Part shown: positions 1 to 16,600 of the stretch, piece after piece
How the letters are laid out: every line of letters starts with the position of its first letter
Numbering within the stretch: position 1 is the first letter of the stretch
Source of the DNA: Cokeromyces recurvatus
Lineage: Eukaryota > Mucoromycota > Mucoromycetes > Mucorales > Mucoraceae
Assembly: GCF_025118155.1 (NCBI RefSeq)
Contig: NW_026251404.1
Coordinates: 532,926-596,925, forward strand
Direction of reading: 5' to 3'
DNA length: 64,000 bases
The notes under the pieces: generated by a model
The model's input: the letters and a program-made list of their open reading frames with translations, nothing else
What the model was told of the DNA's origin: nothing
Databases searched by the model: none
Position numbers and translations under genes: made by a program

Positions 1-1723
1 CATGAATTGTGAAAAAAAAAAAGAAAGAAAAAAAAACATTGATATTTTAACTTCTTGACTAATAATGCCTCAACTGAAATGAGTCTAGAAATAGGATGTC
101 AATTTTACTATTGATGAATGGAGTTTATGTTGTAGTAGTGAAAGCTGCTAAGAGTAGTTGAGATAGTGTTTGTTTGCTTAGATCTATCAGTAAATGCTTG
201 AAAGGGTAATTGATGCAGTGCTTAACAAACTTATCTCTCTCTTTTCAAGGTTAAATAGATAAGCTTCTTCATGTCTAAAGTTGCCAAAGGAGAATATTGA
301 TTCGTTATAAATAATGAGCACTTTAATAAAGATAAACACTTTAAACATTTGTCTTAATATATGATATAGTGAAAGATGACAGTGAGGCTTTTATAATAGT
401 AATACTATGAATTGAATGTATTCTTATGCTTATGGCCTAGAAATCTGCAGTACATGAAAAGATAGTTGACATGAGTTAAGCTTTTATATGTATATCTAAT
501 ATTTTTCCAAAAGGGGAGATAAATAAAGATAAGAAGAGTGAAAAAAAAAAATTAGCTGACTGTGTCATTGTAGTATAATAATTTAAAGTGATGACTTTGA
601 TATTCCCCTTAATTCCGCATAAGAGTTACCTCATTTGATTATGACTGTCATATATTTTGCTCACTATAGCTGCTATCGATACTGTCAACATGATATCCCG
701 TAAATTTTATAAAGTTTCTAGAGATGAATTGTAAATTCAATAGGAAAAAAAAAAAAAAAAAAAAAGAAAAGGATATACAGTCTATATATCACAAATAGGA
801 ACTTCAATTAATAAAAATGACGACTCATCAGTCAAGGAACCAAAAGGGAAATCAAAGTCTTTATATTTATTTGTCTTTTCAAAGAAAAAAAAAAGATGAC
901 AGTAATAATTTTTTTTTGAGTCTACTGGTTATGAATTGTGAGTAACTTTAATTAAAGCTTACTCTTAATGCAGCAAGCTATTTTCTATAAAAGCTTACTT
1001 TGTTATGAACAAATATAAGACATACCATGCAGTATACAAATAAATCATGTTCAACTTAACCCATAAAAATAATAGCTTTGTTGAAAAAAAAAAAAAAAGA
1101 AAAAAAAAAAGACAGTAATTTTAGATCTTTTCATTCCATTTACGTTTATTTTTGAAAACCCCTTATATTATATCACATCGTGTTTGGCTTTTTTTCTTTT
1201 CTTTTCTTTTTTAAATCAGCTGAGAACGTATTTTGTATGATATTCTTTTAAAGGGTCTAGAACTGCTTATGATTTTTAAAAAAAAATTGTTTGGAAACAA
1301 AGATTACAGCCTTATAAATAGAACTTTAAAAGAAAAAAAATACAAATAGCCTGTAGAATGATAAGTTTTATTATTAAAGACTAGAGGTCGTTTAAATCAT
1401 AAAGTTATCTACCAATGTATAATTCTAGTATATTGTAAAAGAAAAAAAAGGAGAAAAGCCTTTTAGTAAATCGAATCTTAAACACTGCTAGGATTTGCAA
1501 GTAAACTCATGTCAGCAGTTTAATAGATATTATTCTAAAAGCGCGAAATTAGTAGAAAGCTATTTTAAATCTTAAAGAATGATGATTCAACAAACTGAGT
1601 TGGAAAAAAAAATGTGTCAATTCAACTAAAAGATAAGATTTCACTATTGAGAGATTGTATAAAAATGGATAATCCCCTTTCTTTTTTCTTTCCTTTTTTT
1701 TTTCTCAATTATTTATAATAACA
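1..1723. other. AT-rich intergenic region
   Basis: I see no convincing gene here on either strand. The stretch is AT-rich and carries many poly-A runs, for example around 744-764 and 1085-1110. A T-rich tract at about 1679-1705 lies just upstream of the ORF at 1724 and may be part of its promoter or leader. Confidence 0.6.
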
Positions 1724-2110
1724 ATGTCATGTAATCAATTAGAAAATAAAATATCAAATTTATCAATTAGCGATAATTCTACAAAGCAAGAAATAGAACA
1801 GCCGTTAAAATGTTCAACTTATAACATTAATGAGGCTTATGATTTTGACGTACCTTATAACTTTTCACTGATCCTTGACTCTGCCTCCGTTCATCCTTTA
1901 CAAAAACAAGACGATTTGATTAAACCATATGCATTTGATCTGTCATCTATTCAACCAAAAACAAAACAACAGGATAAACAACAACCCAATGAAAAAAATG
2001 TCGAGGAATTACATGGGATGATGAAAGATCTTAGCTTATCTCCAAATTCTACTGCGAGAAACTACTACTTGACTTGTGAAAGATCTAGGTCAATGCCTTA
2101 CTGTGTTTAA
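1724..2110 (+). CDS. small uncharacterised protein, 128 aa
   Basis: This is an open frame with ATG at 1724 and TAA at 2108-2110 and no obvious intron. The product is polar and rich in Asn, Ser, Gln and Lys, with low-complexity Gln/Lys around residues 78-90. It shows no membrane segment, no Cys cluster and no enzyme motif, and looks intrinsically disordered. I do not recognise the family. The ATG follows a pyrimidine-rich leader, and the codon choice (GAT, TCT, AAA, CCT) resembles that of the recognised genes nearby, which favours a real gene. It could also be an exon of a larger unrecognised gene. Confidence 0.45.
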   Translation: MSCNQLENKISNLSISDNSTKQEIEQPLKCSTYNINEAYDFDVPYNFSLILDSASVHPLQKQDDLIKPYAFDLSSIQPKTKQQDKQQPNEKNVEELHGMMKDLSLSPNSTARNYYLTCERSRSMPYCV

Positions 2111-3674
2111 ATCCGCATATTTGTTGTTTTATAACTTAATACTTTATAACTTAAATTGTACATATTATTATTATTATTTTGCTTAGTTTATACATACATG
2201 CATGTATCTGTAATAATGCGCAGTTTTTTTCTTATATATAAATGTTTTTATTTTATTTTATTTATTTATTTTTAATTTTATGGCTTCATTCTCTTATTTT
2301 CTTTCTTTCTTTTAAACTAAAATAAAGCTGGATAATAGTATCTTTTTACTTTAAACTAATAATATCTATTTAAAAAAAAAAAAAAAAAAAAAGCTTGGAA
2401 AAATCATAATTGGAATTCAGATGATTGAGATAATCATTTTTTTTTTTGACTAATGAGAACGAAGCGATAAAAGCTAATTTAGCCTAGTTAGTTCAAAAAA
2501 AGAAAAAGCAAACATACACTAAAAGTAAAAAAAAAAATAAAAACAGTGAAGATGGGGGATATATACATGTATTCATGTGTGTGTGTGTGTGTATCAGGAA
2601 AAGAATCTGTAAAAAAAAAAAAGATCTGTTAGAGATAAAAGATAATTGCGCTTTCGTCGATTGGGGGTAGAATAGATATATAGTATAAAAGAATCGAGTA
2701 CTGTAGAGAAAAAGGAGATTCTCCGTTATATGTCTTCACAAAGAATAAATAAAATTAAATCAAGGCATGTAAAAGGCTGCGTAAAAAGAACAAGTCGAAA
2801 TATGTATAGACTTTCCAAAAGTTACTTACAAAACAATCATTTCCAAAAAAAAAAAGCTCATTGGCCACGTAAAGATAATAAATTTATCTAGTTACTCGAT
2901 AAATACTGTATCTATCTATCTCGATCATATTTAAGTATATTTTTTTTTTTCACAAATAGAAACATGTCTGCTATTTCGTTTAGTATATATATCGTCAGGT
3001 GCCTGTAAGTGCTACCACAGTATACGCTTCTTAATAATAGTTATACAACTTATACCAAAATTATCAATATGCTCTTTGCTGATTTTCAGTATGATTTGCT
3101 TACAGAGATGAACGTAATATTGTATGTTCTATAATACTGTAAATGGTACATTTTCTATAGATTTTTTTTTTGAGTGCCAGATACAAATATGAGCAAAATA
3201 GTTTCGTTAATGAAGAAAAAGAATAAAGTGTAAAAATAAATAAATAATAATAGTTGCAGTAACCATTTAATACATATTTGCATTATTCATGTCTAGTAAA
3301 ATAGACAATTTACATGGATGCAAAATGTGTTTAATAAGATATAGCTTGATATTACGCTATAATATAACTTTAATAGAGTGTAATGAATATATTAATAACG
3401 TAAACTACGCTTAAAAAGAGAGACTAGTTTAAAACAAACAAACAAAAAAATTGAGATATAGTTATGAATCATCATATTAATTTTACAACATAAAGTGTTC
3501 AAAGTCTTTAAAATAATAGTTCATTGTTTGTTGTAGATAATATAGCTAAACACGCTTAAGTGCCCTGAATGGTCAACAATGTATATTACAGTCGTCTTGA
3601 AGATATCTTTAATGGCTCAGCTAGTTTACCTGAAATATATGCGGTTCATGTTACACTTGCTTTATATAAAACGC

Positions 3675-3714
<40 letters not shown>

Positions 3715-3861
3715 ACACATTTGGCAAATATGTCAGTTACAAAGGAAAAAAAAATTTTAAACGATTATTATGAAACCGGAAATCTAATAATTTAAATTCT
3801 ATAAAAAAAAAAAGTTTTCTTGATCATTTTTCTTTAGCATAAGATTCAAAAGCTTATAAAA
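2111..3861. other. intergenic region with homopolymers and short repeats
   Basis: I see no supported gene here. There is a (TG)n stretch at about 2576-2592, an A run near 2371-2392 and a T run of about 34 nt at 3680-3713. The open frame at 3579-3773 is built around that T run and is not a credible gene. Confidence 0.55.
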
Positions 3862-6573
<2,712 letters not shown>

Positions 6574-6871
6574 ATATTTGATATAAAAATTTATTACTTT
6601 CTTAATTTTTTTGTTTCGATTATTAAATACATGTATAAATGCGTATGTACACAATGATGTATGCGTGTATATATCAACATTTAAAAAAAAAATCTTTAAT
6701 ATTTATAAAGATATATTATTATATGAAGTGCATAAACCATATTTTGTATGTATAGTTTTATAAATGTTATGTATATTTAATTACTTCTATTTCAATTCTC
6801 AATAACTCCCGTTTATATAGTATATATTTTTATACAGATATACATGCATACATATATTTATCTTTATTTAT

Positions 6872-7785
6872 TTATAATGACTCCCCTGCATTATGATGCT
6901 GAGATGCTGTACCCGTTAAAGAAGTTACTTCTAAACCGCTGTCTATGAATGGTATTTGAAGCTGGAAAAATAAGGATGTTGAAGAAGACTCCAATAGAGG
7001 ATTAGATGGTGACTGTAATAACAATAAAAAAAAATGTATAAAATAAAATTGTGAGATATTATACAAAGATAAATAAGCTTCCCAAAAAAAAAAAAAAAAA
7101 AAAAAAAATAGATACCTCTTGTTCTTCTTCAGCTATTAATGTTTTTTCACGATGATAACAATAACCTTTATGCGCCAATAACTGTTTATCTTCCGAAGCA
7201 GACATTTGTATATTTCCTTTTCTAGCATCTTTTTCTATATTTACTATACCAAGCATTTGTAACACTTCATTTTCTTCGACAGCAACACTAGCTTCTAAAT
7301 TGGAATATGTTCTGCATAATGGACATGAAAATCCCGGATAATTTTGTACTAATAATGGTCTTATACATTTATAATGGTATATATGAGAGCAAGGAGCAAT
7401 AAACAATGCCTGGAAGGGAGCAATACAATAGAGGCAGATACAGCACTCATGGATATCTTCGGTATTAACAGCAGTAGCATTATTTATTTTACTAACTGCT
7501 CCCTCTGTATCATCAGGGGTACTTTTCATTTTTTCCCGTAATTGTTGAAACGCAGTAAGACGAAAGGCATTTGAATTTGGTTTATACCATTCTTTACGAT
7601 CCACTTCCAGACGCATCTTGACTGCTCTAAATACGGGCTCTATACCACCTTTATAATCCATACCCAATTGAATCAAGTCCCCATCTACTAGTTCATAAGG
7701 AGTAGCACTTTCTGTATTAGCCGCTGAAAGACGAATGTGATTCACAAATGTACCACTTGATGACCCAGTGTCTCTAATATAAATC

Positions 7786-7818
<33 letters not shown>

Positions 7819-8342
7819 ATACCATTAATATATAAATAATCTTAAACATGACCTATACATTATAAATGAAGACAAAAAAAAAAAAAAGGGCACATTTATA
7901 TACATGTGTATTGTACCTTGTTATCTAGTTTGGATAACCATATTTCTGCATGATATCTGCTTACTACTTTACTTTTAAAAGAAATTCGATCTGGTACAAC
8001 AGTTCGGTCAGAATAACGGCCTAATTTAAGAATAGGGCCCTCACTTTCTAACTCATAGTCAACAACATCAAAAACAAAGCATCGGGTATTTATGGTAATA
8101 TTAGGTATAAGTTTAATTCTAATTTTTTTATGCTCAGTTGTTGATGTTGAAGATTTGTGATTGGCTGATCTTCTTAGACTATTAAATCGTCTAGTCAGTT
8201 CGGTTGTATGATCTGAAGAAGGTAAATAGAGACTTCGAAGTCGTCTAGTAGCAGTTGCTGCTGCTGTTGTTGTCGTTGTTGTCGCTGTACGAGTTAGAGA
8301 TTCAATTATATTTTCCATTTTATGAATATTATAAAATAACAT
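6872..8342 (-). CDS. FHA-RING E3 ubiquitin ligase, Dma1/Dma2/CHFR type
   Basis: Three exons on the minus strand, 8342-7917, 7784-7116 and 7012-6872, give 411 aa. A second ATG at 8318 would give 403 aa and may be the true start. The N-terminal third is Ser/Thr-rich and probably disordered. An FHA phosphothreonine-binding domain follows, with [14 protein letters not shown] and, across the first splice junction, [13 protein letters not shown] finger begins with CCIC at about 256-259 and ends with CPLC at about 296-299, with a Cys-Ser-His-x-x-His core between. FHA plus a C-terminal RING is the layout of yeast Dma1/Dma2, which act in mitotic exit, spindle position and septin control; that role is by family. 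The tail is Ser-rich. The intron between exons 2 and 3 has a long poly-T run on the coding strand. Confidence 0.88.
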
Positions 8343-8608
8343 AAATAAAAAAAAAGGAAAAAAAAAAAAAAAGAAAAGAAGAGAGTAAAAAAAAAAAAAA
8401 AAAAAAAATATATGCTTTAAATAAGTAGAAGGTTATCTCTCTTCCTTGCCCTTCCCCTTTTTCTTTGTTTCTTCTTTCTTTATTAATTATCTCCTTTTGT
8501 TATATAGAATTTGTATTAAATATAAATGAATGAATGATTAGCTGGTCAGAAACCTAATAAAATAAAGAAAAAAAAAATTAAAATTAATGTTCGTATATAT
8601 TATTAGGC

Positions 8609-9751
8609 TTAATATAGTTTACCATATTTTCTAGCAGCTTCACGTCTTGTTCTCTTATTTGCAGCAAACATTTCATCCAATCTCTCTTGATTATTAACTG
8701 CATGCGCTGCTAAGGCTACAATATTGTTTTTCTTCATTTGTAACTTACTTGCTTGCATCTAATATATATAAAATTAGAATTTTTGCTTTTTTTTATCTAA
8801 TTACATAAACCTACAGGAGCACCTGTATAGAATTTTGGTGCAGCAGTTAAAGCTTGGGTAGCTCTCCAATCCTCTGAAGGCAATATATCTTGTTGGTTGA
8901 TTGTCTTGATCTGAACACTCGTTTCTCCTCTAGCCCTTTTGCCAATATATTGTTCAAGCTATAAAATTACAGAAATATGAATACTCTTTTCTTTTTCTTT
9001 TTTCATCAACTGCTTATAGTCAAATAGTTACATTTATATCATCTTGTTCGTGAGTTTGTTGTTGGTATTGATAATAGAGAGAAGGATCTGCTGAGTAGAT
9101 GGCATTAGGGTCATAAGCGTATGCATCAACTGCAGTTAACTCAGGTTCTTCTGGTTCTGGTGGCTTCTCGGCTGTATAGATGGGACCAATAGGTATATCT
9201 GTATGTTTTTGTACTGGCTTTTTAATAGGCTGCTCTTCCTTTAAATCTTTACCTACACGGAAAAATGGTCCTGTATATTTTTTTATTGCTTCTTCCTTTT
9301 GGTTCTCTACTAATTCATCTTCCTCATTATTTGTTTCAATATCATCATATTTGCTTGTTTCATCCTTATTTTCTTCCTTTTTCTCGAGTTTTTCCCGAAT
9401 AGCTTGATTCTTTTCTTTAAGCCTTTTTGCTAAGGAATGAGGTGTGAATGCTTTATCAGTAGTTGTTTTAGTTACAGGTACAGAAATTGCCCTATTTTTT
9501 GGTGCTGGTAGCAAGTCAGCTAATCCTAAACCTGCAGTTGTTTTATTACGTATTGGCTTTCTTTCTATTTCCTCTTCCTCTTCGTTGTCATCTTTTATTT
9601 TCGGTAGATCAATATAAACCGTTTTTTTTGGCTGTGGTAATAATGATGATAATGTTTTCTTTGTTCTAGTTTCTATTTTTTGTTGGGGTTTTGATTCATT
9701 ATCTGATTCATCAGAGTCAGAACTACTTGCATAATTAGGAACTAACGACAT
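8609..9751 (-). CDS. PRCC-family nuclear protein (MAD2B-interacting / splicing-linked)
   Basis: Three exons, 9751-9032, 8958-8815 and 8758-8609, give 337 aa. It starts SLVPNYASSSDSDE, followed by an acidic and Lys-rich disordered region and short LLPxPK motifs (LSSLLPQPKK near 35, LADLLPAPKN near 79). A Tyr-rich DAYAYDPNAIY segment follows, then a conserved KRARGE block, and the C-terminus NKRTRREAARKYGKLY. This order matches the PRCC family, whose human member binds MAD2B and is found with pre-mRNA splicing factors. I infer a nuclear role. It is transcribed divergently from UTP17, with 358 bp between start codons. The family call rests mainly on the C-terminal block and the repeated LLPxPK motifs. 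Confidence 0.75.
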
Positions 9752-9771
9752 TACAAATAAATATGAATATG

Positions 9772-9808
<37 letters not shown>

Positions 9809-10109
9809 AAAGTAGTTTATGTAGTCTGTGCTTAAAAAATTCCATTTAGGCCTTCGTGACGGCCATCAGTCACATTTTTATATTTTTTTGCTCACAAGAA
9901 AAAAAAAAAGACAAAGCCGATTTTTTTTTTTTTTTTTTTTGTTTACACAAAAAAGATTATTTTGAGTGCTTTTTGTATCTTTTTGTCTGTTATTTGTCTA
10001 ATATAAAAAGTAAGATCCCTCACTTGTACAAAACTTGAGTCCAAAACAAAATAATATTTATCGAAATACGAGGAACAATTAACTTGATCTATTGAAAATT
10101 ATCTCAGAA
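9752..10109. promoter_or_regulatory. shared divergent promoter region of the PRCC-like gene and UTP17
   Basis: This 358-bp spacer lies between two start codons pointing apart, so it must hold the promoters of both genes. It contains an A run at about 9777-9803 and a T run at about 9921-9940. I see no specific factor site that I can name. The assignment follows from gene orientation. Confidence 0.5.
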
Positions 10110-13103
10110 ATGTCATTAGCGAAAACAGAAAATGTGGCATCTGTCAATAATGTAGAGAACAATACTCACAAAAAATATGGAGCACCTAACAAAATTGTAC
10201 TTTCAAAATATGCTGCTGGTAATATTTCTGAATATCCCATTGAATTTACCAAAGATTCAAAGTAAGTGATCAATAATTGATTAATAAAGATGTTACTAGA
10301 TCTAATTTTTTTCTTCTTCTTCTTCTTTGTTTGCAGATATTTCTTTTCCTCCACTGGCTCTTGTGTGAAAATTTTCAGTACAGCTACTGGTGCAATTGTT
10401 AAATCATTGTCACAATCACCTGCTTTAGGTGGTCATAGCAAAAAGATTACTCGTGTTATTTTGAATCCAAAGAATCATCTTCAACTTTATACTGCTAGTC
10501 TTGATGGCACTATTAAATTATGGGATTATAATGATGATATTTTGTTAAAAACTTATAATGTGAATGCACCAATTCAATGTATGGTTATGTCTCCTGAGGC
10601 TCCCGGTCATGCCTATATTGTTGTTAAATCTGGTGATGGAAAAGGTATTTTAGTAAACTGATATAGAGGAAACAAAAAAAAAAAAAAGAAACTTATAATT
10701 TTATATGATAATAGACAAATTAGCAGATAATTCTATTGTGTATCGTTTTTCATTTGGAAGCTCAGATGAACCTACCCAAATGCGTCGTATTTGTTCACTA
10801 AGAGATTGTAATACAATTGATATTACCAACGATGGTAAATGGCTTGCATTTGGTGCTAGATATAAAGTTTATGTATGGGAAATCAACCAAGATACAGAAG
10901 ATGTTCCCGAAACACAACTCAAAGAACACATCTTTGCGGAATCTATTACAGTGCTCAAATTTCACCCTTTTAAACCTATATTAGCAGTTGGTGATCGATC
11001 TGGTCAAATTACACTTATAACTAACTATATTTCAAATGATAAAAAAGATTATATTCGTTCTATTCTTCACTGGCATCATCTTTATGTACGCAGTCTTATA
11101 TTTATGGCTGATGGTTCATACTTGTTGTCTGGTGGTGGTGAATCTGTTATGGTTATTTGGCAATTAGATACAGGACATAAGCAATTTTTACCTAGATTGG
11201 GTGGTGCTATTGATTCTATTACAATTTCTCCTAATCATAGATTTTATTGTGTTGGATTAGAGGATAACTCAATTCGATTAATTAATAGTATTACTCAGAA
11301 TATTGAGCAAGTTATTCAAGGCCTTCAATATGGTAAGTAAAATAAGAAAAGAGACAAACTAAATAATTGAAACAATTTATTTATGTAATTAACTTTGATA
11401 GCTCATGCTGATAATGCATCGAATCCTCTTTCTACGGGTCTTATTGTTGAACCTCGTAATCATCATGTCGTTTTAAATGGTGTTCAAGGCAGTATTCAAT
11501 TCTATGATGCTATTTCTGATAGCCATGTAATGAACTTGGAAGTTATGCCTGTCAATCGTATTGTACGTTCTGGCGAAAGAGATGTCATTCATGGGCATGT
11601 TGCTCATGTAGCATTTTTGCGTAGTGGAGAATGGATGGCTACTGTTGATATGCGTGATGATAAGGTTACAACTCCTGAACTCTTCTTAAAGTTCTGGCGT
11701 TGGGATCCTGATACCCAGGCTTATAAGCTTCACACTCGTGTTGATTACCCACATACAAAGCCTATCACATCCGTCACTTTTAATCCAATATCTCGTCATG
11801 GCCCTATGGCTATTACAACATCAGAGGATAAAACATTTAAAGTGTGGAATTTGAGTACGGGAGCTGGTCGTAACTCGCAAGTTGGTGCTGATGCCGCTTG
11901 GATTTGCCGTTCAGTTGGTGTTTATCGTGATGTTGCTCCAACTGTTGCCGCATTCTCTGAGGATGGTAGTATTTTAGCTGTTGCCTTTGAACAAGCTATT
12001 ACTTTGTGGGATCCCTATTTAAATTCTATCCAAGCTGTATTTGCACAACCTAATCCTGAAGATGTTACATTTCTAAGCTTCTTGGGTGATAATTCGCCAT
12101 TTTTAGTTGCTAAAACAATGTCTCATTTATATGTTTGGAACATTTTAACTTGTAAGGTTTGGTGGAGTTATAAAATTTTAGTGGATCATCTTGCTATCGA
12201 TAAAGTATCAAATCGAATTGCTATTGCTTGCAATCATATTGCTTGTAATCAGACACGTATTATTGTTTTTGATGCAAAATCTCCTAAGCCTATTGCATTA
12301 CAACATGTGGATTATAAATGTCTTTCTATGGCATGGCTTCCTAAAGAGCAAAATGAAAACAAAACATTATCAAGTGCATTAATTTGTCTTAATCATAAAT
12401 ATGAAATTGCTATTCATACAATCAAACCGAGAACAACTGTCGAAAGGGCGGTAAATAGCCAAACAGAAACTGAAAAGGAGGATGCAAATACATTATCTAT
12501 GATAAATAATGATAGGTCTGAATCAGGTTTATTAGACGGTATGTACGGTAAACGTGAAACTGAGCGTGAGAGTGAAGAAGAAACTCGTATTCGTCTCAAG
12601 ACAGCACAAGCATTACGTGAGGAGGCCATGTCAGCAAATAGAAAGGACAGAGCATCGAAACGTAGAGAAGAAGGAGACATGGCTGGCATGTCTGCACCAA
12701 GTCATGTACTTCCCAATGTAGAGTCATTATTTGACTCATTCATGTCTTCTCTTATGACTCTTCGTATTGATGCATTACAACAAGAAGACACTACATTAGA
12801 AGTGATGGATATAGATACAAAAGTATTGGATGATCAATCTACCATTGAAGACAACTCCTTATTAAATGATGATATCACTAAATCTGCCAAAGATGATTTC
12901 CCTTCATTAAGTAGTTACTTTACTCAAGAACTTGGTAAGTTTTTTTTTTTTTTTTTTTTTTGTATCATGGTAACTTATATTTTGTAATCTAACTATACAT
13001 TTTAGATAAAGCCCCTGTGCAAAAGAAACCAATTGTACAACAACAAGATTCTTCGTCTGATTCTGATTCTGACGAAGAAGATCCCTCTAATATTGAATGG
13101 TAA
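10110..13103 (+). CDS. UTP17: U3 snoRNP / t-UTP WD40 protein Utp17 (Nan1, WDR75)
   Basis: Five exons, 10110-10261, 10337-10644, 10715-11332, 11402-12934 and 13006-13103, give 902 aa. The N-terminus follows WDR75 closely: KYFFSSTGSCVKIFST, then NHLQLYTASLDGTIKLWDY, which is the most conserved block of this family. Further WD40 repeats run to about residue 700 (for example SEDKTFKVWNL and DQAITLWDP-like repeats). A charged helical region follows, then an acidic tail with alternating Ser and Asp and a short DPSNIEW end. The family belongs to the t-UTP subcomplex of the small-subunit processome, needed for early pre-rRNA transcription and processing in the nucleolus. The intron before the last exon begins with about 18 T. 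Confidence 0.92.
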
Positions 13104-13365
13104 AAAAAAATACGTACTTTACATATAGAATCTCTAGATTTTTTTTTAATTAAACAAAGAAACAAAAAAAAAAAAAAAAAGTTATATATCATAATAAACT
13201 TTATACTTTCCTCTTGTGTAACTATACAATGTATATAACTTATAGATACAACAAAAGATGGAATCTATTTAAAATTTACATGACATGATATAAGGGTTCA
13301 ATTTATTATATATGTATAAAAAAGAAAAATTAAAATGCGAGAAAGAAAATGTAAAATCTATTTTG

Positions 13366-13574
13366 TTATCGTCGAGGATAACCAGCAGAATTACGATGAT
13401 TGTTTAAGACCAAATGGTATAGCGCTTGCGTATCTGATTTTTGGTTATGTGTCATGCAGACATGAATAATAGGCTTCTCACCCCCGCCATTATAATAAGC
13501 TAAACGAATATTTTCACCAGAAATGACTTGTACAAGTTCACCCTACCAAGTATAATGTTAGTGTATACCTCCTT

Positions 13575-13609
<35 letters not shown>

Positions 13610-16600
13610 TAATAACTTACAGTGTCAACATGTCGAACTTCAATAAAGTAAGGATCTATAGCAATGATATAAGGGTGCTCATATACAATATGGGATGGAT
13701 TACCTTCCCAATCACAAATAGTAGCAGGCCTAATACAAAAAAATATATATATATATACATATCAGTTTAGTTTTTTTTTTTTTTTTTTTTTTTTCGTTAT
13801 TCACTTACTTTCTTTTATCTGGTCTAGGTACTAAAGAGCCATTTCGATTATTGACATAAAATGCAAATTTATCATAACACAAAAGGAATTTATCATTGAT
13901 ACGATACATAGCTAAGGGTTTTAATGGTTCTGAATGTCGTGTAACAAAATAAAATTCAGGATCTTCAGAATCAGGGATGTCACGACCCACTGTCAAATTT
14001 TCTGGATCGATGACTTCAAAGCCACGTTCACAAACAATGTTTAATTTAGCTTTCAAGAAATGAATATTGCTTGCTTCTGCACCAATATAAAAGTCCTATA
14101 ATTTAAAAAATGAGTATATACATATATTATTTATGAAGAAAGATATAAAACCTTATATTTCTTGAACCATCTTAAATATTCAGCTCTATTGCTAAAGATG
14201 GAAGGTCTGTGAGTCAATAGTTTTTCGTTCTTTGGGTCACGTAAATCACAAAAAGGCTCTAATGCAGTAAATACGCTTGTCGTATTCTTCTTTTTCTTAA
14301 ATACAAGTAAATCACGACCATTACAATGCCCAATTTGGAAGAAATTGACATGTTGAGCAATCTCGACCTCCACACGGTCGATTGCTTTCGTATTACTTTT
14401 AGAATCAAGTGCATCAACAGGATATGCCTTTAATGCTTTTTCAGTTAAAACAATCAAGATATGATACTTCTCCATCACGGCGAGTTGAATTACACTTTCA
14501 CATTGAATGATACGACGTATAGAATTGTCACGACCTTCTGTCTTGAAGAAAACACCATTATCAGTACCGATAGCAATCTTTCTTTCTTGTGTGGCTGATA
14601 TAAAGGGTACAGAACAGTTGATACGTGTTGTAGTGCCTGAATATTGCCCTGATCCTAAAGTTCGGAAATTAACATCATCTAGTGGACGCAATTCAAAGAC
14701 ATCCGTTTCGCCTTGTCGTCGTTTCAAACTCGCTTTTGCATCTTCAATTGCCTTTACCCATGTTTGTCTTTCTTCAACAGAGGAACAAAAGAAAGGATAC
14801 ACTGTTCCACCACGAGAGCCTAGATGATGTAATGTTAAGGTTGTGCCTGATAATTGAGATCTGGTATTAGAAGCATTATTTTGAACAACAAGCATCTGGA
14901 GAGGGGTTGGTTTATTCCAAATACGATATTCTTCTCCTGTATTTGTTTTTCGTAACTTTGTCATTATTAACATATGGTCAAAGACAAATGCATAAATGTC
15001 GTTCTTATCAGTGACATCTAATGTACCACTGTGCCGTTTTAAAGTTCCCTTATGATATAAACGACGATTAGGATCACTTAATTGTAGATCATAAAATTCA
15101 CCTTGCTTAAAGGTAATACTGTCACGTATATGAAGAATAGCTAGACGCTTCTTAATATGAGTAGCAGCGTTATCTGCCTTGGTAGCTACAGATTTGATAA
15201 TATCATGACTACGTGTTAAGAAAACATGATCAGGGTGTTCAATAGGTGTTTTCTTCAAAAGAGCTTCAATCAAGAGAGGATATCGTTGCATACGTGTCAC
15301 AGGACTTAGTAAATAATGCCATATTGGTAAACGATTTGTACGATCATGCTTAGCAAGTTCCTTGGTGAATTTTTCGAATTCAGCATTCTTTTTAATTTCT
15401 GCTTCAGCTAAATATTTTGCAAGAAGAGCATGAGGACTATATTTTACATAGGCCTCTTCAAAGAACTGCATATGTTGAACTAGAATATCACCAATAGTTG
15501 GAATACATTCATTTTCATATTGTCGATAACGAACTAACATATCCTTAAACATAGATTCGCTCATTTGAATTAGCTCTTGATAATTATTAAATACAGTACT
15601 GATAAAACTATTCACACGATCAGGTTCAATTACGCCTGACTCTTCAATCCCCTTCACAATAACCTAATATTCTATTCAGTATATTTCTTTTTTTTTTTTA
15701 CCTTTTCATTTATATTTACCTCATGAAGAATCTTTAAATCAGCTAAATATTTTTCTTCTGAATAAATTGTTTCATTCAAAGCTTCTTGTCTTCCAATTTC
15801 TTTAGGATCTAATGTCTTTAAAAATTCTCTATCCATTCTAGCTGACCATGCATCATGAGATACCAACTATAAGTCATTATTTACTAAAATGTTAGTGGAT
15901 ATGATATGTATCTTTTTTTTTTTTTTTTACCCAGCCTCCTTTAGGAGAAGTTATGGTCTTGTCAATTGTGTCATCAGAAGCAGTTGGCTCAACCTTAACA
16001 TTGACTAAAAAGTCTTTACCAGTATTAGGACAAAACGCTGAATAGCAACCGCCCACTCCAGGACGACAAGTATAGCTGTAGCATGGTGTCAAACTAGGAA
16101 TAACACCTATAGGTGTATAATCTTTCGTAATATTCTCTTCAATGAAATATGTGTCATCTGAATTGACCGAATTTGAAATCAATGATTTTTGAGAGTATTG
16201 AGTTGGAGAAAATAAAGGAGGATGGCTTCTCATTAAAACATTAGCTACTAAAATACAATATTCATCAGGTATTAATTCTTTCAATAAATTTCTAAGAATA
16301 GTCTGTTAAGGAAAAAGAAAAAAAAAAGGGAATTAAATCAATTATATGTATATGTATATATATAAATATATAAAAATAGTAGACACACGCACTTACTATA
16401 GCCTCTGAACCCGTAAATGACTCATTATATTCACTCGCACACCATAATTCTCGAACATGCTCTAATCCCTTAACATTACGTGCAAAAGCGATTGATAAAA
16501 CAGAAAGTAATCCATAGTTTGGCTCTACCTCTCTTTTAGGAATAATGAGATTATTTTCTAAATGATTCGTAACATTCATCTCTTGTGGTTGTTCTGATTG

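Noticed and set aside
3579..3773. Open frame of 64 codons on the plus strand
   Set aside because: It is mostly a translation of a T run (poly-Phe) with no conserved strings on either side.
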